Shown here piece by piece: positions 35,601 to 42,906 of a stretch of 57,483 nt of DNA (its first letter is position 1; the number at the start of each line of letters is the position of its first letter). The notes under the pieces are model-generated. The model saw only the letters and a list, made by a program, of their open reading frames with translations, did not search any database and was not told where the DNA came from. This DNA comes from Massilia yuzhufengensis. GTDB taxonomy: Bacteria; Pseudomonadota; Gammaproteobacteria; Burkholderiales; Burkholderiaceae_D. The position numbers were made by a program, and so were the translations under genes. The stretch covers positions 1 to 57,483 of the forward strand of contig NZ_FOLD01000035.1 of NCBI RefSeq assembly GCF_900112225.1, in the 5' to 3' direction.

Positions 35601-35968
35601 CCGCCGATCATCAGGCCCACCAGGCCCAGGCGCTGGCGCGAGATCAGCGACAGCGCGACGGCCGACGCGCCGATGCTCGGCAGGGCCGACAGGATCGTGG
35701 TCCACGGGTCGTAGGTGATCTCGGTACACAGGTTAAACGCCAGCATGCCGATGAAGTGCATGGCCCAGACCCCGGCGCCGAGCGCGAGGCTGCCGCTGCC
35801 GAGCACGATGGCGCGGTGGGTGCGGCTGGCGGCGGCCTGGCCGGCGATCTGCAGGCCCATCCAGGAAGAGAAAATGGCGATCAGGACCGACAGCAGCACG
35901 AAGCGTGGTTCGAAGACGCCGAAAGCGAGCAGCGACGGATCATCCGGAACTGAGAAGAGTTGCAGCAT
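32648..35968 (-). CDS. MHYT-PAS hybrid histidine kinase with receiver and Hpt domains
   Basis: An 1106-residue membrane sensor. The N-terminus is an MHYT integral-membrane sensor (seven helices expected) with the repeats AMHFIGM, AMHYSGM and GMHYTGM, proposed in this family to bind copper and sense O2, CO or NO. Two PAS domains follow. Then come HisKA with His541 (ANMSHEIRTPMNS), the HATPase (LLDNAIKFT, DTGIGI, GGTGLG), a receiver with Asp823 (LMDFQMPVLDG) and an Hpt domain with His966 (LAHKVRG). The full relay set suggests phosphate passes His-Asp-His to a separate regulator, most likely the HD-GYP protein encoded next. Confidence 0.93.
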   Translation of the reverse strand: MLQLFSVPDDPSLLAFGVFEPRFVLLSVLIAIFSSWMGLQIAGQAAASRTHRAIVLGSGSLALGAGVWAMHFIGMLAFNLCTEITYDPWTTILSALPSIGASAVALSLISRQRLGLVGLMIGGVVVGAGIGAMHYSGMAGMQMKLQLRYDPAMFALSIVVAVVLATIALGVRFGLTRFTSLTESRRLLIAATVMGCAIAGMHYTGMAAARFVGQVEPGGSGASNSEFLAIAISLITVVFTGLVVGANGLLRYRQMFLELQRSEAWMRALLTTTVDGVITIARDGTVTEFNASSERIFGWRRDEIVGQNAGLLIADDDVTSQNGLLGIMRDGYTEALSKSSEIMGKRKDGGMVPIRRAIGHARLGQQDLFVCFITDISERRAIMQALHASEAQFRSLIGNIPGISFRCSVDGDWPMVFISDAVERVTGFPAADFLGDPPRRTFGAMIHATDRVRVNDELAVALREDRPYLVEYRLLHADGSVRWMWENGSGVRNDAGEVEWLDGVILDITERRLMEEALREAKDKAEQAAAARATFVANMSHEIRTPMNSILGFTDVLLDGELNKEQRRHLDTIRSAGRALLRLLNEILDTAKLEKGAVELEQNDYNLLSLIDELSSTLAANARAKGLHLDIHYDPALPTGLRGDELRVRQVLTNLLDNAIKFTPQGTVTLRVGFEADQLCMSVSDTGIGIAPERLQAIFDPFTQADASMTRRFGGTGLGTTICKQLVELMGGKIWAESEPGQGTTFHVRLPLVLARFAQQAPRVRSAAVLPPLRVLAADDVPQNLELLQLLMARRGHTLTAVPDGAAVVQQAKAGEFDLVLMDFQMPVLDGLSATRAIRAHEAETGRRRTPVIAMTASVLAEHRRASVEVGMDGFATKPVDWFTLSHEIARVLGLDQQQADKDGVQIPGPAREVLNRRAGLHRWADKADVYAEALDHFGRQYGDLATTLQLHAAGGSHQELRMLAHKVRGVAANVGLEQLSDALSKLEQATNTVPTDEREAASALGASTAALGEALAAIRAGSVTPTLAPEVLGAFDLARARRAGGVLLEALRRGALDDAALAGLAAALAGHPVAPRVAQVQGSIGDFEFDLALQQLEAVMATLGE

Positions 35969-36198
35969 GGGGCGGCTTTGTCGTAATTGGGCAAGGAAAG
36001 CGCCCGGAAATGGTCAGACCAGTATCGCATTTCCGTATGGGAAAGTCTTGTTGAACGCAGGCATCATGCGGGTTTGACCCGTGAATGTGTCGCGCGAGCG
36101 CCACCGTATCCATCAAATTGGCTAGATGCGTTGCGGAAATTTTAACGGTCCTGATATGCTCGCTGAAACCACGCGCCCGCCCGCGCCACCAGGACAGC

Positions 36199-36984
36199 AT
36201 GCCGTTCAATCGAATTCTCATCGCAGCACTTGCCGTGGCCGGCTTGGCGGCAGTCCCGGCCTGGGCCTCGGCCTCAGTTTCGGCTCCCGGTGCGGCCGCG
36301 CAGCCGCGCCTGTACATCACGACCGAAACCTCGGCGCCGTCGAGCATGCGGGAGGGCGCGCAGGTCGTTGGCATTGCCACCGACAAGGTGCGCGATGCGA
36401 TGCGCCGCGCCGGGGTCGACTACACGATCGAGCTGCTGCCATGGAAGCGCGCCTACCTGGCGGCCCAGGAGCGCCCGGACGCCTGCGTCTATTCGACTTC
36501 CCGCACGCCCGAGCGCGAAGCGCTGTTCAAATGGGTCGGTCCGATCGACACCGGGCAATGGGTGCTGATGGGGCGTGCCGACAGCAAGCTCAAGCTGAAA
36601 ACCCTGGACGATGCGCGCGGCCTGCGCATCGGCACCTATAACGGCGACGCCCGCGACGGCTACCTGCGCGCTCGCGGGTTCCACGTCGACTCCGCCAACG
36701 AAGACATCGCCAATGCCGCCAAGCTCCTGCTCGACCGCATAGACCTGTGGGCGGCAGCCCTGCGCAGCGGCAGCACCATCCTGGCTAGATACGGCTATGA
36801 CAAGAAGATCGTGCCGCTGCTCGTGTTCAAGCAGGTGGAGACCTACTTGGCCTGCAACCGGGCGGTACCGGACGCCGTCATCGGCCGCCTCAACCTGGCC
36901 TTCGAGGCCATGGCGCGCGACGGCAGCAGCCGCCGGATCGAGCGCAACTACGAGACCTGGGGCCAGCCGATCGTCAAGCCGTGA
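36199..36984 (+). CDS. Periplasmic solute-binding protein family 3-like (orphan)
   Basis: A 261-residue secreted protein with a signal peptide (about 1-25, cleaved near WASA-S). The fold resembles bacterial extracellular solute-binding family 3: RLYITTETSAPSS, VRDAMRRAGVDYTIELLPWKRAYLAAQ, DARGLRIGTYNGDARDGYL, and a C-terminal LNLAFEAMARDGSSRRIERNYETW. No permease or ATPase genes are adjacent, so it may act as a sensor input or with a transporter elsewhere. The start at 36199 has AGGA six bases upstream. A weak promoter (TTGGCT at 36117, 17-base gap, TTTAAC) precedes it. It is divergent from the MHYT kinase. Confidence 0.82.
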   Translation: MPFNRILIAALAVAGLAAVPAWASASVSAPGAAAQPRLYITTETSAPSSMREGAQVVGIATDKVRDAMRRAGVDYTIELLPWKRAYLAAQERPDACVYSTSRTPEREALFKWVGPIDTGQWVLMGRADSKLKLKTLDDARGLRIGTYNGDARDGYLRARGFHVDSANEDIANAAKLLLDRIDLWAAALRSGSTILARYGYDKKIVPLLVFKQVETYLACNRAVPDAVIGRLNLAFEAMARDGSSRRIERNYETWGQPIVKP

Positions 36985-37142
36985 CGCGCCGGCCGCGCGT
37001 CCATCGCGGAATGAGAATCACTATGTAAATTATTCCGACGGCGGAATGTGGGACAAAATGCTGTCGTGCTGTCATCGCCGGAAGGCGAGCCGCGGTCAAG
37101 CGCAACGCCAAGTATCATGAATGTGACCTGGATGAATTTCGC
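36985..37142. other. Gap after the solute-binding protein gene
   Basis: No gene is supported. Together with the decayed-looking frame that follows, it separates the binding-protein gene from the convergent tae4 cassette. GC content drops here relative to the flanking genes. Confidence 0.35.
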
Positions 37143-37401
37143 ATGTACCTGTTGCACCTTCAGCAAAACCACTATTACTCGAGGCAGCATCGTCTTCCCT
37201 CGGCCTCAGATTTTCACGTTGGCGGTTATTGAATTCTTCATCTGCGCTACATGCGCTCGCGCGAACTTGCCATCGACCACTGGCGGTCCGACGCCTTCAA
37301 CAGCTGGGGCCGAGCGGCTGAGCCTGCTGATCTGCTCTAAGTCCTGGACGCTGCGCTGCAGACGTCTGCACAGCAGCGTCAAGACTGGCCGGCTACTCTA
37401 G
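37143..37401 (+). pseudogene. Possible decayed coding remnant
   Basis: One frame stays protein-like across the region but is broken by two in-frame stops. It starts MYLLHLQQNHYY..., stops after HVGGY, continues MRSRELAIDHWRSDAFNSW, stops after ADLL, then LDAALQTSAQQRQDW to a final stop overlapping the tae4 3' end. I cannot assign a family. It may be the remains of a gene disrupted when the hcp-tae4 cassette arrived, or chance. Confidence 0.25.
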
Positions 37402-37872
37402 CGACCAGAACCACGTTTCCGCGCTCAGCCAGTAGCAGCTTGTCCCGCAAGCGCTCATCCCGCCCAGCATCGGCGACACGATGTCGATATGTCCACCTTC
37501 ATATACGCCGGGAGTCAGGCGGAAGAACGAAACGATGCCGCTGCGGTTTCCAATATCCGTAAGTGCCGTTGGTCCGCTGAATTTTTGGGGCTTGCCGAGC
37601 ATCGACGGCCGGGACAGGATTGCCGACAGCTTTGCCTGGCCTGGTTCGATATTCTTTCCCTTGAGCGGGCCGTCCTTTTTAATTGACATGCGACCGCCGG
37701 GAATCGTCACGCCCGACCGGATCAGCGCAAGGCTGACCCGGATTGCACAGGTGTTTTCATATTTTGGGTCCCCGATCAAGTCGTCCCAGCCAAGCTCGCG
37801 GAACAGGGCAGCAGGAGGCACATCGCGCTTGCGCGGGTAGTGCTTCGCCAGAACGCTAAAAGGCACGTTCAT
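37393..37872 (-). CDS. tae4: T6SS amidase effector Tae4
   Basis: A 159-residue peptidoglycan amidase effector of the Tae4 family, which cuts the cross-bridge between D-Glu and mDAP in target cells. The catalytic Cys42 lies in NTCAIRVSLALIRSG and the catalytic His128 in GGHIDIV. The C-terminal pair in SACGTSC probably forms the family's disulfide. Length matches the family. The ATG at 37872 overlaps the stop of the upstream immunity gene (ATGA), so effector synthesis is coupled to it. Hcp is encoded two genes upstream and probably carries this small effector inside the tube. Confidence 0.9.
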   Translation of the reverse strand: MNVPFSVLAKHYPRKRDVPPAALFRELGWDDLIGDPKYENTCAIRVSLALIRSGVTIPGGRMSIKKDGPLKGKNIEPGQAKLSAILSRPSMLGKPQKFSGPTALTDIGNRSGIVSFFRLTPGVYEGGHIDIVSPMLGGMSACGTSCYWLSAETWFWSLE

Positions 37873-38246
37873 GGCTGCCTCTTTTGGGGGCAAGGAAAGC
37901 GCGCAGCGTACAGGCGCACGAGCTCGGCGGCAGCGCTGCCCGGCATTGAGCCTGCCCGGCTACGCATCGCTTCCCATATCCGGTCATCGACCTCCGTAGG
38001 CTTCATGCCAGGCGGCGCACACCATAGACGACCTTGGGTCGCATCGACTACGCCTGCTTGATAGCCTTCTACATAACGCTGCTGGTAGGCTGCATTGGGA
38101 CTTTGGTGCCACTTGTCCACGCCCGGCTCACCCGACACCTGTGTCACGAAGTCATTGCCCGACAGATGCCAGGGAAACACGCCCAGCGGCTTGGCAGCCG
38201 CGCTGCAAGCCACCAACAGAGCGAGGTACAGGGCGCTGCGCTTCAT
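37869..38246 (-). CDS. tai4: Rap1a/Tai family immunity protein (Tai4-like)
   Basis: A 125-residue periplasmic protein with a signal peptide (about 1-18). The mature part has QQRYVEGYQAGVVDATQG, RLWCAPPGMKPTEVDDRIW and a terminal LYAARFPCPQ, with two Cys that match the Rap1a/Tai pattern. It should bind and inhibit Tae4 in the periplasm, protecting the producer and its kin. It is placed between hcp and tae4 with ATGA overlaps on both sides (38246-38243 and 37872-37869). The ATG at 38246 was chosen because it opens the signal peptide. Confidence 0.87.
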   Translation of the reverse strand: MKRSALYLALLVACSAAAKPLGVFPWHLSGNDFVTQVSGEPGVDKWHQSPNAAYQQRYVEGYQAGVVDATQGRLWCAPPGMKPTEVDDRIWEAMRSRAGSMPGSAAAELVRLYAARFPCPQKRQP

Positions 38247-38737
38247 GCTGCAATCCGGTTTGAGGCCAAATCCCAGCCGCCCATCGTGCTCCCAAGCGTG
38301 CCGCCGCCTATCCTCTGCTGGGTGTAAGCCATCTTGATCTTGGAGAACTTGAGCCCGAGGCTTTCGCCGAGCACGGCGCCCTCGCTGACGGACGAGGCCA
38401 TGTGGCAGATCAGCACGTTCTCGAGCTGGATCTCGAAATACTTGATCGGCGTGCCGTCGCCGTCGGCACGCATGAATTCCAGCTTTGCCCTGGGGAACGT
38501 CTTCCCGCATGCCGACGATTGGAACAGAATCGGCGACGCCATATCCGCCAGCTTGGTTATGCCGATCTCGGATAAGTTAGCGCGCTCAGCCGTGTGGCCA
38601 CCGGCCGTGGAGGCTGTCGCAGATTTCGGCTGAGTCACAGCCCATTCCACTGACAGACACTCGATCCAGCCCTGGTGCACGGAGTCGGTCGATTCACCCT
38701 TGATGCCGTCGATCTGCAGATAAACGTCGATTGCCAT
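38243..38737 (-). CDS. hcp: T6SS tube protein Hcp
   Basis: A 164-residue Hcp1-family protein, the hexameric ring that forms the T6SS tube and can chaperone small effectors in its lumen. It begins MAIDVYLQIDGIKGEST and includes HQGWIECLSVEW, KLADMASPILFQSSACGKTFPRAKLEFMRADG, YFEIQLENVLI and a C-terminal KIKMAYTQQ. The ATG at 38737 is preceded by an AGGGAGG-type site. As first gene of hcp-tai4-tae4 with no sheath, baseplate or ClpV genes nearby, it is an orphan Hcp likely paired with the Tae4 cargo. Confidence 0.93.
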   Translation of the reverse strand: MAIDVYLQIDGIKGESTDSVHQGWIECLSVEWAVTQPKSATASTAGGHTAERANLSEIGITKLADMASPILFQSSACGKTFPRAKLEFMRADGDGTPIKYFEIQLENVLICHMASSVSEGAVLGESLGLKFSKIKMAYTQQRIGGGTLGSTMGGWDLASNRIAA

Positions 38738-39093
38738 GATGCCTCCCTGTAGTGAGAGGGCATCGTCGCAGAGATGGGTTTGCTGCAACTTGGCAGTCGT
38801 CAACGCTCTTCCGGGACTAGATCATGCCCACGTCGCCGACGCTCGGGCTCTGCGAGCACGCGCGCGAGGAGCGCGAAGCCGGCGCCATGCACGGTGAGGA
38901 AGCGAGCGGCAGCAAGCGCCGTGATCGATACCCATGGCCGGCGCCTCGTCGACAGGCGATCACGCGCTTCCGAATCCTTCGGTCGGCGCGCGTCCGACGT
39001 CGGGCTGTCTCAAATCCGCTTCCATTCCTTTGCTGCAACTGTAAGAAGATTCGACAGTAAATTTAGCTCGCGGTGGACCGTTGAACCGCTGAC
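38738..39093. other. Region upstream of hcp without a supported gene
   Basis: This should hold the hcp promoter. Several overlapping open frames exist on both strands, but they are Arg-rich and without binding sites, as expected for chance frames in GC-rich DNA. I see no clear promoter or repeat. Confidence 0.35.
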
Positions 39094-39375
39094 CTAGTCG
39101 GTGTCCAGACGATGGTCCCGCCACTTCCCCAGCACCTCGGAGGTGGCATCGACGAGCTTCATGTCGCGGAACGGCTTCTCCTGGATCTTCCAGTCGCCGA
39201 TCGCAGCAGGGCGAAGCACTTCAGATCGATGTCCGCGCTTCGTGGCTGATACCTCCTTTTCGTCGCCGTCGAGGGCATCGCTAACCGCTCCCCCCGCCTG
39301 GATCCGGTAGTCTTGCCGCCACGGATTTCGGCCTCGCTGCTGTCGCCAGGCGATTACCTCGGCTTTCGTTGGCAT
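39094..39375 (-). CDS. Small hypothetical protein, doubtful
   Basis: A 93-codon frame with an ATG start, reading MPTKAEVIAWRQQRGRNPW... and rich in charged residues (KEVSATKRGHRSE, EVLGKWRDHRLDTD). I recognise no family. The ribosome binding site is poor. It stands alone between the hcp cassette and tRNA-Leu, so it could be a small accessory protein, a fragment of a larger gene, or not a gene. Confidence 0.3.
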   Translation of the reverse strand: MPTKAEVIAWRQQRGRNPWRQDYRIQAGGAVSDALDGDEKEVSATKRGHRSEVLRPAAIGDWKIQEKPFRDMKLVDATSEVLGKWRDHRLDTD

Positions 39376-39613
39376 TACTCGTAAATCTCGGACGCCTTAA
39401 ATCACCACCCACGCTCGCCTTCGCATAAAGCCTCGCTTCGCACTCACGCCGAGTGTTCCGTGCGTAATTATTGCGAAAAACGTGCGTATTAAGTGGGGCG
39501 ATGAAGCGGGGAAATATGGGAAAGTGTAGAGAGCCTCGTGGCCCGCCGCACCTGCTAAGTGCTTGTTTTTACTTAGGAAGTGGGTAATTGCGGTGTGTTG
39601 CGTTAAGTGTTCT
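39376..39613. other. AT-richer gap before tRNA-Leu
   Basis: About 240 bases of lower GC next to the 3' end of tRNA-Leu. A weak hairpin, CTAAGTG...CACTTAG-like, can be drawn near 39555-39580 (TAAGTGCTTGTTTTTACTTA). No gene is supported. Its place at the 3' end of a tRNA is where integrating elements often insert, but I found no duplicated tRNA end. Confidence 0.35.
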
Positions 39614-39698
39614 TGGTGCCTCCGGCCGGAATCGAACCGGCACGCCTTACGGCGCTTGATTTTGAGTCAAGTGCGTCTACCAATTCCGCCACAGAGGC
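39614..39698 (-). tRNA. tRNA-Leu (anticodon CAA)
   Basis: An 85-base type II tRNA read on the minus strand. The acceptor arm GCCTCTG pairs with CGGAGGC, followed by A and an encoded CCA. The D arm is GGAATTGGTAGACGC and the anticodon loop CTCAAAA carries CAA. The long variable arm GCGCCGTAAGGCGT is typical of leucine tRNAs, and the T arm has GGTTCGATTCC. It decodes UUG. Confidence 0.95.
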
Positions 39699-39774
39699 CC
39701 TACAGCAGGCGCGCATATTAGCACACCGTTTGCCCGGCTGACCAGTACCGCTGTGTACGGAAAGGCCTGGCGAC

Positions 39775-40242
39775 TCAGGCGCCGATGCGCTGCTGCAGCA
39801 GGCGCAGGCTGCCCACCGGGCCGACCACCTGCAGCGCGTGCGGCTTGACCGCCACGACGATGGCGCCTTCGCGGCCGCGCAGCCATGGCTTGGGGCGGAA
39901 GTAGCTGAGGCTGCCGGCATCGGAGGCCGTACGGCGGTAGCCCAGCGAAACCAGGGCGTCATCGAGCGTGCCGAGGAGATTGTTGGCATCGAGGCGGGTG
40001 CGCATTTCGAACCGGCCCGGGCCCATCATGGCGACCGGCATCAGCCCGCCCGCCAGCGCCGGCAGCACGATGAAGGGCAGCGGCGTGCCGGGATCGATGG
40101 CGTGCAGGACCAGCATCAGCAGCGGCAGGCCGACGGCGAGGGTGAGGGCCCATGGAAACAGCTGTCGCCAGGTAGCGGGGCGGCGCAGGAAAAAGGGTCG
40201 TTCGCGAATTCTTACAATTTCTGAAAATGTAACGCTTTTCAT
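39775..40242 (-). CDS. Small inner-membrane protein of unknown function
   Basis: A 155-residue protein with two adjacent predicted transmembrane helices (about 28-46 and 52-70: WALTLAVGLPLLMLVLHA, FIVLPALAGGLMPVAMMG) and a cytoplasmic C-terminal half with NNLLGTLDDALVSLGYR and a closing LRLLQQRIG. I recognise no characterised family. The ATG at 40242 has a clear GAGGAG site five bases away; upstream codons are discounted. It lies upstream of tRNA-Leu and downstream of the ArnT-like gene on the same strand, 251 bases apart, so it is probably a separate unit. Confidence 0.72.
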   Translation of the reverse strand: MKSVTFSEIVRIRERPFFLRRPATWRQLFPWALTLAVGLPLLMLVLHAIDPGTPLPFIVLPALAGGLMPVAMMGPGRFEMRTRLDANNLLGTLDDALVSLGYRRTASDAGSLSYFRPKPWLRGREGAIVVAVKPHALQVVGPVGSLRLLQQRIGA

Positions 40243-40493
40243 GGTGTCTCCTCGCAGCGCTGCGTGACCGGTTGGGCCGTCGGGCAACAAAATGCGACCA
40301 GTTTTTATTCTGACCGCCTAGCTGACAGGGAAGTTGACTCCGCTCAAATACTCGGGCTTTGGAGCGGCGCTTCTCATCGTCGGCATGGCGTGCCGCGCAC
40401 TGGCGAAAAGCATGCATGAATCGTGCCAGAAAACACAAAGCCGCCCGCGATGCACGCGGACGGCCTGTCAATACAGCCTGGGCGAGGTCGCGC

Positions 40494-42215
40494 TCAGCGC
40501 GCGCGCTGGAACAGCCGGAAGCGTTCGTCGCTGTCGCGCACGCGCCGGCCTTCCCACAGCAGGGTAGCGCGGCGCAGGCCGTAGCGCGACACCAGGTCGC
40601 GCGCGTCGCGGTTGCGGATGTTGTCCTGCAGCAGCACATAATTGCAGGTTCCGCCGGCCATGGTGGCGAAGGGCAGGCGGCCGAAGTAGGCGAACGAGGC
40701 GCGCTGGGCCGGGCCGGCATTGGTATCGATGCAGCCGGCGTCATGCGGCAGGCGCGCCGCGATCTGCTGGGCCACGGCGGCATAGCTGCGGCCGTAGTTC
40801 AGTTCCGGCAGGAACAGGGTCATCAGGAGTACCCACAGCAGAATCAGGCCGCTCGACGACAACACCACCGCGCGCCACAGCACCGAGGGCTGGCGCGACA
40901 GGCGCCAATGGACCAGCATGATCCAGCCGATGCTGGTGGCGGCAGCGACGGCGAAGGCGACGATCCCCACCTCCGGCTTAAATCCAGGCACCAGCTTGAG
41001 CGCATTGTGCGACAGCTGGGCCGGCCAGCCGGTGAGCTTGGCGATCCAGAACAGCCATACCAGCGCGCCCAGGATGGTCAGCACCATCACCGAGAACCAG
41101 TCGATCGCATTGATCGCGCCGCGCTTCATGGTCGGCAGGCCGAAGGCGGCGATCAGGGCCAGCGGGGCCAGCATCTTGAGGAAGTCGCCGTTTTCCGGCG
41201 CCGGGTCGCACAGCAGCAGCAATGTGAGTGCGCCGAAGAACATCACCGGCATGACGATGTGCAGCAGGTGCTGCTGGCGCCGCCAGGCCCAGATCGCCCA
41301 CAGCGCGAACGGCCAGGCCGGCCAGAAGAACCACACGCCGATGCGGAAGAAGCCCTTCACCGAGGCCGCGCCGGGAAAGCCGAGCTGCCCCGCGTTCCAG
41401 TCGAGCCATTCGCCGACCGGCGACAGGCCGTAGGGCTGCATCAGGGCGGCCGGCGCCAGCCACACCAGGGTGATAAGAAATCCGACAGCGGCCGCGCCGG
41501 CCAGGTGGCGCAGGGTGTCGGCGGTGGCCAGCTTCAGGTAGCGGGTGCAGGCATACAGCGCCAGCACCAGCACCGCCGGCGCCAGCATGCCGCGCGTGAG
41601 CGCCAGCGCGCCCAGCGACAGGCCTACCAGCACCGCGTTGCGGGGCGACGCGGTTTCGACGTAGCGCACCGCGCGGTACAGGAAATAGGCGAGCAGGGCG
41701 CCCTGCAGGGTGGCCGCCAGGGTCAGGTGGCTCTGCACCAGCAGGCCGAGGCAGCCGAGGTAGATCAGGACCGCGGTGTCGCCCAGGGTGCGGCCGTAGT
41801 CGTCCGGCTCGGGCTGGCCGCCGAAGGCCAGGCGCAGCGGCTGCGCCTCGGCGCGGCGGCCCAGGTGGAAGGCGGTGTACCAGAGCGACACGGCGCCAGT
41901 GACGAAAATGCCGATGGTCGAGACGCGCGCGGCCAGCACGTCGCCCAGGATCCAGCCGAACAGCTTGATGCAGGCGGCGCCGAGCCAGAAGGCCAGCGGG
42001 CCTTCCCCGGCGGCGGCCAGGCCGGCGATGTTCGGGTACAGCCAGTCGTCCAGGCCGCCATGCGCCATCGTCCACATGATGCCGAAGCTGCCCGCATCTT
42101 CCTTCCACGGGTCGCGGCCGATCAGGCCCGGCAGGATGTACAGCATGCCCAGCGCAAGCAGGGCCCAGCGGGGCAGCGCCAAGGTGGCGGCGGCGGGGAG
42201 GCGGACGGGTTTCAT
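40494..42215 (-). CDS. ArnT-like (GT39/GT83) membrane glycosyltransferase
   Basis: A 573-residue integral-membrane protein with about 11-12 hydrophobic segments. Near the N-terminus a periplasmic loop carries the acidic motif GRDPWKEDAG, matching the catalytic D/E loop of lipid-linked sugar transferases such as ArnT and PMT. The C-terminal soluble part (about 470-573) contains ARLPHDAGCIDTNAGP and YGRLPF-like segments. Such enzymes move a sugar from undecaprenyl phosphate to lipid A, a glycan or a protein on the periplasmic side. The acceptor is unknown; no arn operon is nearby. Confidence 0.85.
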   Translation of the reverse strand: MKPVRLPAAATLALPRWALLALGMLYILPGLIGRDPWKEDAGSFGIMWTMAHGGLDDWLYPNIAGLAAAGEGPLAFWLGAACIKLFGWILGDVLAARVSTIGIFVTGAVSLWYTAFHLGRRAEAQPLRLAFGGQPEPDDYGRTLGDTAVLIYLGCLGLLVQSHLTLAATLQGALLAYFLYRAVRYVETASPRNAVLVGLSLGALALTRGMLAPAVLVLALYACTRYLKLATADTLRHLAGAAAVGFLITLVWLAPAALMQPYGLSPVGEWLDWNAGQLGFPGAASVKGFFRIGVWFFWPAWPFALWAIWAWRRQQHLLHIVMPVMFFGALTLLLLCDPAPENGDFLKMLAPLALIAAFGLPTMKRGAINAIDWFSVMVLTILGALVWLFWIAKLTGWPAQLSHNALKLVPGFKPEVGIVAFAVAAATSIGWIMLVHWRLSRQPSVLWRAVVLSSSGLILLWVLLMTLFLPELNYGRSYAAVAQQIAARLPHDAGCIDTNAGPAQRASFAYFGRLPFATMAGGTCNYVLLQDNIRNRDARDLVSRYGLRRATLLWEGRRVRDSDERFRLFQRAR

Positions 42216-42261
42216 CAGGCAGTCTGTTACGGGATGAGAATAGTCGCGTAGTATAGCCGCG

Positions 42262-42296
42262 AAAAAAAAGAAGCCGGTGAACCGGCTTCTTTTATG
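42262..42296 (-). terminator. Rho-independent terminator of rpmE2
   Basis: On the minus strand, AAGAAGCCGGT and ACCGGCTTCTT form an 11-bp stem with a 2-base centre, followed by a run of T (the A-run at 42262-42269 on the plus strand). It lies about 50 bases past the rpmE2 stop. The A-run on one side and T-run on the other could make it work in both directions, also for the ArnT-like gene's upstream side. Confidence 0.85.
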
Positions 42297-42342
42297 GCAA
42301 CCCTGGGCGCTGGGGCCCGGGCTTGCTGTCGTACAGTGGCGA

Positions 42343-42612
42343 TTAGCCGTTGGCGACGGCGGTCTTCGAACCGACTGCGCCGAACTTCTGGCGGAACTTC
42401 TCGACGCGGCCAGCGGTGTCGACGATCTTGTGCTTGCCCGTGAAGAACGGATGCGATTCAGCCGAGACTTCGATCTTGATCAGCGGGTATTCTTTACCCT
42501 CGTGGGTGATCTTTTCGCGGGTGTTGATGGTCGAACGGGTCACGAACTTGAAGTCGCACGACAGGTCGTGGAAAACGACTTCGCGGTATTCTGGATGGAT
42601 ATCGGTCTTCAT
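42343..42612 (-). CDS. rpmE2: 50S ribosomal protein L31 type B
   Basis: An 89-residue L31 of the zinc-free type: MKTDIHPEYREVVFHDLS, TRSTI, YPLIKIEVSAESHPFFTGKHKIVDTAGRVEKFRQKFG, and no CxxC pairs. In many bacteria such L31B paralogues replace the zinc-binding L31 under zinc limitation; here it could also be the only copy. The ATG at 42612 is conserved; the extra upstream codons in frame are leader. It has its own promoter (42716-42744) and terminator (42262-42296), and follows rho on the same strand. Confidence 0.95.
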   Translation of the reverse strand: MKTDIHPEYREVVFHDLSCDFKFVTRSTINTREKITHEGKEYPLIKIEVSAESHPFFTGKHKIVDTAGRVEKFRQKFGAVGSKTAVANG

Positions 42613-42715
42613 GGTAGTGCTTTCTAAGTGTAGGTAGCCAAACAGCACTTCGTCGGTCGTCCTGCTTCTTGACCCGATTGCCGATCACTTGCCAGGGGGT
42701 TGAACTGAACCGGCG

Positions 42716-42744
42716 ATTATAAAGGGGTTTGGGGTGGAGGGCAA
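42716..42744 (-). promoter_or_regulatory. Sigma-70 promoter of rpmE2
   Basis: On the minus strand TTGCCC (42744-42739), a 17-base spacer and a perfect TATAAT (42721-42716). Transcription would start near 42709, leaving a leader of about 97 bases before the rpmE2 ATG, long enough for a regulatory structure. Confidence 0.65.
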
Positions 42745-42766
42745 TGTCAGGTGTGGGCGTTTATTT

Positions 42767-42831
42767 CATTGTTATCTTCAAGACCGTCGTACGCGCCACT
42801 GGCGCCTACGACGGTCTTAGGGGTAACAATG
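42767..42831. repeat. Long inverted repeat sharing a 30-bp core with 23472-23501
   Basis: A 65-base palindrome between the rho terminator and the rpmE2 promoter. The inner arms 42780-42798 and 42800-42818 pair at 18 of 19 positions around one base. The outer CATTGTTA and TAACAATG also pair. Positions 42783-42812 are identical to 23472-23501, so this is a dispersed element. Confidence 0.75.
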
Positions 42832-42854
42832 GAATTGTGCTAGCGATATGCGAA

Positions 42855-42882
42855 ACAAAAAAGGCGGCCCTCAGGCCGCCCA
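42855..42882 (-). terminator. Rho-independent terminator of rho
   Basis: On the minus strand GGCGGCC and GGCCGCC form a stem around TGAG, followed by TTTTTTG (the A-run before AAGGCGGCC on the plus strand). It starts about 25 bases after the rho stop codon. Confidence 0.85.
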
Positions 42883-42906
42883 TTCACGCGATTGCTGCGC
42901 TGGCGA

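Noticed and set aside
32480..35953. A 1157-codon plus-strand frame across the MHYT kinase gene
   Set aside because: The minus-strand kinase has intact motifs over its whole length; the antisense frame is Arg/Gln/His-rich shadow sequence.
38774..39097. A 107-codon plus-strand frame upstream of hcp
   Set aside because: Arg/Ser-rich, overlaps other equally poor frames, no ribosome binding site and no recognisable domain.
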